This document shows positions 1 through 4,930 of a stretch of 5,549 bases of DNA, one piece after another. The stretch is from Devosia equisanguinis (GTDB lineage Bacteria; Pseudomonadota; Alphaproteobacteria; Rhizobiales; Hyphomicrobiaceae): NCBI GenBank assembly GCA_945901835.1, contig CAMDMH010000261.1, positions 1 through 5,549 on the forward strand, written 5' to 3'. The position numbers and the translations under genes are program-made. The notes beneath the pieces were generated by a model. That model was not told where the DNA came from. It saw only the letters and a list, made by a program, of their open reading frames with translations, and made no database searches. Each line of letters opens with the position of its first letter. Within the stretch, counting starts at the first letter, position 1.

Positions 1-2
1 TC

Positions 3-137
3 CTCTCGCATCGTCTCCACGACGACTACGACGCCATCGTCGATGCCGCATGCACCGCATGGAACCGACTAAAGGCCGAGACCGGACGCATCAGATCCCT
101 GTGCTCATACCCGTTGATTCCACGAGTGGGAACTTAA
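3..137 (+). CDS. IS630-family transposase, C-terminal end (partial)
   Basis: The frame is open from the left edge and stops at TAA 135-137, giving 44 residues. It reads LSHRLHDDYDAIVDAACTAW, then NRLKAETGRIRSLCSYP. This matches the usual end of IS630-type DDE transposases, where a Y-x-x-I-V-x-x-C-x-x-A-W-N-x-L segment is followed by R-I-x-S and a short tail. The catalytic DDE residues would lie outside the window, so activity cannot be judged. It begins without a start codon only because the window cuts it. The terminal inverted repeat of the element should lie just downstream, but I cannot define it without the other end. The family call rests on the C-terminal pattern alone. Confidence 0.72.
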   Translation, partial: LSHRLHDDYDAIVDAACTAWNRLKAETGRIRSLCSYPLIPRVGT

Positions 138-144
138 GGTCGGC

Positions 145-171
145 GGTATCAGACCCGGTGGCCCTGACACC
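145..171. repeat. Palindromic repeat, copy 1 (GTGTCAGACC-type)
   Basis: An imperfect palindrome with outer arms GGTATCAGACC and GCCCTGACACC around a CGGTG centre. It matches copy 2 at 536-562 in the same orientation at 23 of 27 positions and shares its arm sequence with the perfect palindrome at 2166-2190. It lies 7 bp downstream of the transposase stop codon. Function is unknown: it could be a small interspersed repeat or a site recognised by a mobile element. Confidence 0.65.
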
Positions 172-333
172 GGAACGCGCCATTAGAGTGATCCGGCGTA
201 GGTTGGGTCAAGCTCAGCGCGACCCAACATCCCCGGCATGCCGAAAAAGTGTTGGGGCGCGGCGATGGCCCATAGGCGCTAACATAGAAGTTTCTGCGTT
301 CCCGGAAGCCGAGTGAAGCGAGGCTATCCGGGA

Positions 334-360
334 TCTTTACACTTCTGAAATGTGTAAAGA
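334..360. repeat. Perfect 9-bp hairpin
   Basis: TCTTTACAC (334-342) and GTGTAAAGA (352-360) form a perfect 9-bp stem with a 9-nt loop. It lies in the centre of the 197-482 inverted structure. Its AT content is higher than the surroundings. No T-tract follows on either strand, so a terminator role is unsupported. Confidence 0.6.
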
Positions 361-375
361 CCCCTGCTCTTCACA

Positions 376-395
376 TTCCGACCTCGCGGTCGGAA
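376..395. repeat. Perfect 8-bp hairpin with TCGC loop
   Basis: TTCCGACC (376-383), TCGC loop (384-387) and GGTCGGAA (388-395) form a compact perfect hairpin. It sits inside the 197-482 repeat structure, 15 bp after the previous hairpin. No T-tract follows. Confidence 0.6.
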
Positions 396-517
396 CGCTC
401 GTCCGGGGACGCAAGGAGAGATTTTTGCGTACCGTCCGGCTATGTTTGCGCCTATGGGCCAGTGGCCTTGACCCAACCTACGACTGATTGCCGAAGTTGA
501 ACCGATAAGAAGCCGCA

Positions 518-1204
518 CTACGAAGCGTTTGGCGTAGTGTCGGACCCGGTGGGCCTGACACCATCGCGAACGTCGGCGCGCTCACGCCGCGCGCCCGAGA
601 ATAGATCGCCGAGGCGCTTGCCGAAGCCGGTGACCGTTTCGCACATGCCTTCGACGGCCTGGAGGTTGCGTTCGCCGCGGCGCAGACGGCGGTCGAGCGC
701 GGCCATCGTGCGGGCCATGCCGGCGTCCTCGTCGTCGAGCCAAGTGCGTAACACGGACGCGTAGACCGACGCGAGGCCCAGTGTGCGGACCGCGCCACGC
801 GATCCCGATGCTTCAATTCCAGCTGCCGACAACATCCACTGCTGCGAGGACAGCGCGCTGCCGATCATCGCGAAGTCCGGATCGGCGTCCTTCATGATCG
901 CGCGGATGGCGGGCTTATGGGGATTGAGCAGATCGAAACGCGCCATGATCACCTCGAACAGCGCATCGCGATGTCCCTCGCCCGCTTGCGGCTTGCGGGC
1001 CTTGGCGAGCAGTGCGTCGTCGACCGCGCGCACGAAGCCGCGGATGATCGCCGGCTTGCCGTCGAAGTGGGTGCGCACGTCGGCGAGGGTGAGTCCCGCG
1101 GCATCGGCGATGTCGATCAGAGACACGTCTTTCCACGGCCGCTCGGTGGCCAGCTTCATGGCGGCGGCGATGAGCCGGCCCTTGGGTGTCGTCTCGTCGA
1201 ACAT
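518..1204 (-). CDS. TetR-family transcriptional regulator
   Basis: This is a DNA-binding repressor-type protein of 228 residues. The N-terminal region fits a TetR helix-turn-helix: a helix at about residues 9-21, then VSLIDIADAAGLTLADVRTHF (27-47) with the typical I-A-x-x-A-G-L turn. The C-terminal part is helical. It carries the segment L-D-D-E-D-A-G-M-A-R-T-M-A-A-L-D-R-R-L-R-R seen in a common alphaproteobacterial TetR subgroup. I chose the ATG at 1204 because GGAG lies 9 nt upstream. An in-frame TTG at 1219 would add five residues but overlaps that ribosome binding site. The last residues (about 216-228, G-V-R-P-T-G-S-D-T...) are encoded by a palindromic repeat and are probably an acquired tail. 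It is divergent from the dienelactone hydrolase gene, 255 bp away, which is a plausible but unproven target. Ligand unknown. Confidence 0.9.
   Translation of the reverse strand: MFDETTPKGRLIAAAMKLATERPWKDVSLIDIADAAGLTLADVRTHFDGKPAIIRGFVRAVDDALLAKARKPQAGEGHRDALFEVIMARFDLLNPHKPAIRAIMKDADPDFAMIGSALSSQQWMLSAAGIEASGSRGAVRTLGLASVYASVLRTWLDDEDAGMARTMAALDRRLRRGERNLQAVEGMCETVTGFGKRLGDLFSGARRERADVRDGVRPTGSDTTPNAS
537..562. repeat. Palindromic repeat, copy 2, inside the 3' end of tetR
   Basis: Arms GTGTCGGACC (537-546) and GGCCTGACAC (552-561) form an imperfect palindrome that matches copy 1 at 145-171. On the minus strand it is translated as part of the tetR C-terminus, in the G-V-R-P-T-G-S-D-T segment, so the repeat has been read into the protein. 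A further hairpin, CACTACG/CGTAGTG (516-539), overlaps it and spans the tetR stop codon. Confidence 0.65.
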
Positions 1205-1284
1205 GGCAGCTCGCTCCAAGTGTGGGAAACACCTTGATAGTGTGGGGCTGAGAACAGCCGGTTACCAGCCCCGGATCGGTGAAC

Positions 1285-1314
1285 GGCCTTCTCTGTCGCA
1301 CCTCGGAGAAGGCC
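1285..1314. repeat. Perfect 9-bp hairpin in the divergent gap
   Basis: GGCCTTCTC (1285-1293) and GAGAAGGCC (1306-1314) pair perfectly around a 12-nt loop. There is no U-run after it in either direction, so it is not a standard terminator. With the hairpin at 1386-1411 it brackets about 70 bp of non-coding DNA. Confidence 0.55.
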
Positions 1315-1385
1315 TCGAAGGGTGGGACTTGGGCAAAGGCGGGCCTTGGGTTAAAGAGTGCCGGCCCGGACGCCTCTGCCTTACG

Positions 1386-1411
1386 CACCAGGACCGTGCG
1401 CGGTTCTGGTG
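1386..1411. repeat. 11-bp stem with TGCG loop upstream of the hydrolase gene
   Basis: CACCAGGACCG (1386-1396) pairs with CGGTTCTGGTG (1401-1411) at 10 of 11 positions around a TGCG tetraloop. It lies 48 bp before the hydrolase start, so it may be in the mRNA leader if transcription begins upstream of it. It could equally be the edge of an interspersed repeat. Confidence 0.5.
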
Positions 1412-1459
1412 AGAGAGCCCGAAATTCATCAACGCCGACCGATCAGGGAGAACCCGAAC

Positions 1460-2140
1460 ATGGGGAAGAACATCACACTCAAGGCCAGCGACGGCCACGA
1501 GTTCACGGCCTACCGCGCGGATCCGGCCGGTGCGCCGAAGGGCTCGATGATCGTCATCCAGGAGATCTTCGGGGTCAACGATCACATCCGGAGTGTATGC
1601 GACCGGGTCGCCGCCAACGGCTACATCGCGGTGGCGCCCGCGCTTCAGGATCGCGCGCAGAAGGGGTTCGAGGTCGGCTACGCGCCGCCGGATGTCGAGA
1701 AGGGCCGTGAGATCCGCGGCAAGGTCAAGAACGAGGATTCGCTGAAGGACCTGCGCGCGACGTTCGACTATCTGAAGGCGCAGAACGCGGGCAAGATCGG
1801 CACCGTCGGGTATTGCTGGGGCGGCTCGCTCGCCTGGCTCGCGGCGACCGAGATCGACGGGCTCGCCGTTGCCATCTCCTACTACGGCGGCGAAGTCGCC
1901 AACAACACCGACAAGACGGCCAAGTGCCCCGTCATGTTCCACTTCGGCGCGAAGGACATGTCGATCCCGATGGACAAGGTCGAGGTCGTCAAGCAGAAGC
2001 TCGGCGCCACGCATCCCGTCTACGTCTACGACGAAGCCGGCCACGGCTTCTCCTGCGATGCGCGCGGTTCGTTCCATCCGGCCAGCCACGAACTCGCGTT
2101 GAAGCGGACGCAGGAATTCGCCGCCAAGCACATGGCTTGA
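1460..2140 (+). CDS. Dienelactone hydrolase family protein (carboxymethylenebutenolidase-like)
   Basis: A cytoplasmic alpha/beta-hydrolase of 226 residues, the usual length for the family. Classical members open the lactone ring of dienelactone to maleylacetate in chloroaromatic degradation. Many genomic homologues have unknown substrates. The catalytic triad is visible: Cys119 in the nucleophile elbow G-Y-C-W-G-G, Asp166 in F-G-A-K-D, and His195 in E-A-G-H-G-F. Glu35 in the Q-E-I-F-G motif is the family residue that gates the thiolate. No signal peptide is seen. The start ATG has GGGAG 9 nt upstream. No other catechol-pathway genes are nearby, so a degradation role cannot be inferred from context. 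It is divergent from tetR and followed by ispG in the same direction after 76 bp, with a strong palindrome between them. Confidence 0.94.
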   Translation: MGKNITLKASDGHEFTAYRADPAGAPKGSMIVIQEIFGVNDHIRSVCDRVAANGYIAVAPALQDRAQKGFEVGYAPPDVEKGREIRGKVKNEDSLKDLRATFDYLKAQNAGKIGTVGYCWGGSLAWLAATEIDGLAVAISYYGGEVANNTDKTAKCPVMFHFGAKDMSIPMDKVEVVKQKLGATHPVYVYDEAGHGFSCDARGSFHPASHELALKRTQEFAAKHMA

Positions 2141-2165
2141 TGCCGACCACCATACGCACGACATG

Positions 2166-2190
2166 GTGTCAGACCAGGATGGTCTGACAC
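2166..2190. repeat. Perfect 10-bp palindrome between the hydrolase gene and ispG
   Basis: GTGTCAGACC (2166-2175) and GGTCTGACAC (2181-2190) pair perfectly around AGGAT. This is the cleanest copy of the repeat also found at 145-171 and 537-562. It starts 26 bp after the hydrolase stop and ends 26 bp before the ispG start. In mRNA it would be a stable hairpin just upstream of the ispG ribosome binding site. There is no T-tract, so it is not a classical terminator. It could modulate readthrough or be a passive repeat. Confidence 0.75.
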
Positions 2191-2216
2191 ACCAACTTCG
2201 CAGGACAGATGACGCC

Positions 2217-3434
<1,218 letters not shown>

Positions 3435-3446
<12 letters not shown>

Positions 3447-3463
3447 GCGTGGTCACGCCGCCC
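3435..3463. terminator. Weak candidate bidirectional hairpin at the ispG/higA convergence
   Basis: GGGCGG-G-CGT (3435-3444) can pair with ACGCCGCCC (3455-3463) with one bulge; an alternative inner stem is GGCGT/ACGCC. It spans both stop codons of the convergent ispG and higA genes, where a shared terminator would be expected. It lacks a T-tract on both strands, and GC-rich coding DNA often gives such stems by chance. Confidence 0.3.
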
Positions 3464-3734
3464 GCGTCGGCACGTTGGAATAGTCCGTCTCGGTCACAGC
3501 CTTCGACAGGTCGTGCGCCACCTGCAGGTTCAGCCAGAAGCGCGGATCGGTCTTGAAATAGCGTCCGAGCCGAATGGCCGTATCTGCGGTGATCGACCTC
3601 CGGCCGGCGACGATCTCGGTCAATCGATTGGCCGGCACACCGATTTCGACCGCAAGCGCGCGGGCGCTCAATCCCAGCGGTTGCAAATACTCCTCGGCCA
3701 GAACCTCGCCCGGATGCGTCTTTACGCGGGCCAT
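3453..3734 (-). CDS. higA: HigA-type antitoxin, XRE-family DNA-binding protein
   Basis: A 93-residue antitoxin of the HigA addiction-module family. It has the family opening H-P-G-E-V-L (7-12), a helix-turn-helix at about 23-49 (L-S-A-R-A-L-A-V-E-I-G-V-P with R-L-T-E-I-V-A-G-R-R), and the C-terminal F-W-L-N-L-Q signature (66-71). It should bind and neutralise the toxin encoded just upstream and repress the shared promoter. Its start follows the toxin stop by 10 bp. The ribosome binding site GAGGAGG overlaps the toxin stop codon (TGAGGAGG), which implies translational coupling. Its stop codon is only 6 bp from the ispG stop on the other strand. The symbol reflects family membership, not a specific orthologue. 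Confidence 0.93.
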   Translation of the reverse strand: MARVKTHPGEVLAEEYLQPLGLSARALAVEIGVPANRLTEIVAGRRSITADTAIRLGRYFKTDPRFWLNLQVAHDLSKAVTETDYSNVPTRAA

Positions 3735-3744
3735 GGAGACCTCC

Positions 3745-4026
3745 TCAGTGATCGTCGACGATCTCGACGTCTTCGGGTCCGTTGGCCGTCCGACGAAAGC
3801 AAATCCGCCACTGCCTGTTGATGCGGATGACGTGCTGACTTTTTCTGTCGCCTTTCAATGCTTCCAGTCGATTGCCCGGTGGCGAGCGCAGATCGGATAA
3901 CTTCACTGCGGCATCGAGCATGTCGAGCTTTCGCAGGGCAACAGCCTCGATCGATTGCCATTTCGCAGGGCACTTTCCGTCCTGGCAAAGTGCCTCGGTG
4001 TCGGCATTCGCGAAACCCTGGATCAT
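3745..4026 (-). CDS. higB: HigB-type toxin, RelE/ParE superfamily
   Basis: A 93-residue toxin, first gene of the higBA pair. Family members are ribosome-dependent mRNA interferases. The typical features are all present: N-terminal M-I-x-x-F, G-N-R-L (51-54), L-K-G-D (57-60), R-I-N-R-Q-W-R-I-C-F (68-77) and a short acidic end finishing D-D-H where many relatives have D-Y-H. I chose the ATG at 4026 because it gives the family N-terminus and has GGA 7 nt upstream. An in-frame ATG at 4038 would add four residues but has no ribosome binding site and lies almost in the operator. Toxin-first order is normal for higBA. The frame is intact, so the module looks functional. Regulation is likely through the palindrome at 4042-4060. 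Confidence 0.92.
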   Translation of the reverse strand: MIQGFANADTEALCQDGKCPAKWQSIEAVALRKLDMLDAAVKLSDLRSPPGNRLEALKGDRKSQHVIRINRQWRICFRRTANGPEDVEIVDDH

Positions 4027-4041
4027 AGTGGCATCCATACA

Positions 4042-4060
4042 TGATACGCTAAACGTATCA
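4042..4060. promoter_or_regulatory. Palindromic operator candidate for higBA
   Basis: TGATACG (4042-4048) and CGTATCA (4054-4060) form a perfect 7-bp dyad around CTAAA. It starts 15 bp upstream of the preferred higB start and is AT-rich against a GC-rich background. HigA proteins bind this kind of inverted repeat to autorepress the operon. The minus strand offers TATCAT as a possible -10 within it, but I see no well-spaced -35. Confidence 0.72.
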
Positions 4061-4147
4061 CAAGCCGAGTTGGCCGGCTAGAGCGTGGCTGCGCCAAAAG
4101 GTTTTCGAAGCTGATCGCGCCGACATGACTTCAGCCGCGCGTTGGCA

Positions 4148-4409
4148 TCAGACAACCCGATGTGCGTATGTCCCGCCGCGCCACACGATGAGGTCCGACA
4201 CAGGAACAGCCCGACGACGCATTCCGACACCCGCCCGCGTATCGCGTATCTGCTCGGGGACTTCCAGAAGGTCGGGCCGCCGGCTCGCAGTCAGGATCGC
4301 CAGCGCTCTGATTTTGCCGCCGCGCACCTGGCCGATCAGCGCCGGCATCGCCGCGACGAAGCCGCCCGGCGATCACGTCGATCAATGCCGGCCCCGCGCC
4401 TTTGCGCGG
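4148..4409 (-). pseudogene. Fragment of a Bug/TctC-type periplasmic solute-binding protein gene
   Basis: Read on the minus strand, 4406-4362 gives R-K-G-A-G-P-A-L-I-D-V-I-A-G-R. After a one-base frame change near 4361 it continues F-V-A-A-M-P-A-L-I-G-Q-V-R-G-G-K-I-R-A-L-A-I-L, then R-R-P-D-L-L-E-V-P, ending at about 4256. This matches the Bug family pattern K-G-x-G-P-A-L-x-D-x-I-A-G, then the G-K-x-R-A-L-A block, then P-x-L-x-x-V-P. Intact proteins are about 320 residues, so roughly 70 remain. After V-P the similarity fades and that frame stops at 4148. The upstream (N-terminal) side ends abruptly at the repeat beginning at 4411. The parent protein would bind small carboxylates for a tripartite transporter. 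No transporter genes are nearby. Confidence 0.68.
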
Positions 4410-4410
4410 G

Positions 4411-4461
4411 CACCGACCCGAGGGCATGCCCTCGGGCACCGACCCGAGGGTGAGGGGCGGC
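4411..4461 (+). repeat. Interspersed hairpin repeat, copy A
   Basis: This copy contains the perfect 20-bp palindrome CCCGAGGGCATGCCCTCGGG (4417-4436). A 17-bp direct repeat, GGGCACCGACCCGAGGG, occurs at 4408-4424 and 4434-4450. The copy ends in GAGGGGCGGC, the tail shared by copies B and C. Positions 4422-4461 match 4611-4650 of copy B at 38 of 40 positions. It abuts the Bug pseudogene. Confidence 0.75.
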
Positions 4462-4578
4462 CGCTTGCGCAACGCTCGAACCAAACGCCTTCCGCTTGTT
4501 GATGTTGACCGCCCGTGTCGGGTGAAGCAGCATAACGACGTGAATGAGCCGAAGGGGAGATGGCGAGCCCGCGCTTCT

Positions 4579-4650
4579 CCCTCTCCCCGTCCTTCACGGG
4601 GAGAGGGTCAGGGCATGCCCTCGGGCACTGACCCGAGGGCGAGGGGCGGC
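4579..4650 (+). repeat. Interspersed hairpin repeat, copy B
   Basis: A perfect 12-bp stem, CCCTCTCCCCGT (4579-4590) and ACGGGGAGAGGG (4596-4607), has a 5-nt loop. It is followed by the GGGCATGCCC-containing module shared with copy A and the tail GAGGGGCGGC. A second possible stem is GGGTCAG (4605-4611) with CTGACCC (4628-4634). This CCCTCTCCCC/GGGGAGAGGG architecture is common as an intergenic repeat in proteobacteria. Confidence 0.8.
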
Positions 4651-4767
4651 AACGGGCACTGCATAAGGGCCAATCGACGTCTGCTGCTCATCCGGAACCG
4701 TTTTTGTTCCGAGCACTGCCGGTCTTGCGAGGTGGGGCAAGGGCGGACATCGAAGGCCGCGCGAATT

Positions 4768-4812
4768 CCCTCTCCCCCGACTTCGGGGGAGAGGTTTAGG
4801 GTGAGGGGCGGC
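4768..4812 (+). repeat. Interspersed hairpin repeat, copy C
   Basis: An 11-bp stem, CCTCTCCCCCG (4769-4779) and CGGGGGAGAGG (4784-4794) with loop ACTT, is followed by TTTAGGGTGAGGGGCGGC. It has the same orientation as A and B and the same tail, but lacks the GGGCATGCCC insert, so it probably represents the short basic form of the repeat. Confidence 0.8.
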
Positions 4813-4930
4813 CACTTGCTCCGAGCTACAACCGACCCGACGCGAGTGACCCGTTGCAGACTTCGGATAATCCGGTCATTGGCTCGACTGTCACTTCCGG
4901 TTCCAGGCAAAAAGCCGCCACAAGCCTTCG
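4813..4930. other. Spacer downstream of the TIR-like gene
   Basis: I see no gene, strong hairpin or T-tract terminator here. The stretch separates repeat copy C from the stop codon of the TIR-like gene. The other spacers between repeats (4462-4578 and 4651-4767) also show no credible coding frame. Confidence 0.5.

Larger units (their letters stand above)
197..482. repeat. MITE-like inverted repeat pair enclosing hairpins
   Basis: The outer 16 bp are a perfect inverted repeat: CGTAGGTTGGGTCAAG at 197-212 and its complement at 467-482. A second block, 267-286, pairs with 441-460 at 19 of 20 positions (core GGCCCATAGGCG). The right arm joins the two blocks with 6 bp. The left arm has 54 bp between them, and this contains its own GTTGGGTC/GACCCAAC hairpin and a CCGGCATGCCG palindrome. 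The two arms therefore look like copies of one repeat in opposite orientation, one of them internally deleted. No coding sequence lies inside. It could be a non-autonomous element or two independent repeat insertions. Confidence 0.65.
138..517. other. Gene-free stretch made of hairpins and inverted repeats
   Basis: No convincing coding frame is present between the transposase stop and the tetR stop. The stretch holds a GTATCAGACC-type palindrome (145-171), a long inverted repeat pair whose ends lie at 197-212 and 467-482, and at least four local hairpins: GTTGGGTC/GACCCAAC near 202-228, CCCGGA/TCCGGG near 301-332, 334-360 and 376-395. It looks like a pile-up of small non-coding repeats between an IS end and a gene end. 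Confidence 0.7.
1205..1459. promoter_or_regulatory. Divergent intergenic region between tetR and the dienelactone hydrolase gene
   Basis: The 255-bp gap must hold both promoters, but I see no confident -35/-10 pair. Next to the tetR start is an imperfect dyad, AAGTGT-GGGAA-ACACCTT (about 1219-1236), which could be an operator because it overlaps the likely tetR 5' end. Two clear hairpins follow at 1285-1314 and 1386-1411. The DNA between them looks repeat-like. The hydrolase ribosome binding site is GGGAG at 1446-1450. Confidence 0.5.

Noticed and set aside
50..316. An 88-codon plus-strand frame crossing the transposase end and the hairpin region
   Set aside because: It overlaps the recognised IS630 C-terminus in another frame and runs through repeats. 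The translation resembles no known protein.
783..1412. A 209-codon plus-strand frame opposite tetR
   Set aside because: It is a shadow of the tetR frame; the Ser/Ala/Arg-rich reading lacks any motif or ribosome binding site.
2163..2216. Upstream ATG at 2163 as the ispG start
   Set aside because: The added 18 residues would encode the palindromic repeat and there is no suitable ribosome binding site. ATG 2217 gives the normal family N-terminus.
3722..4042. A second minus-strand frame overlapping higB
   Set aside because: The alternate frame is Arg/Ser-rich with no motif, whereas the higB frame contains all the family signatures.
4404..4812. A CRISPR array
   Set aside because: The three repeats are unequal in length, irregularly spaced by more than 100 bp and have long GC-rich stems. 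There are no uniform spacers and no cas genes.
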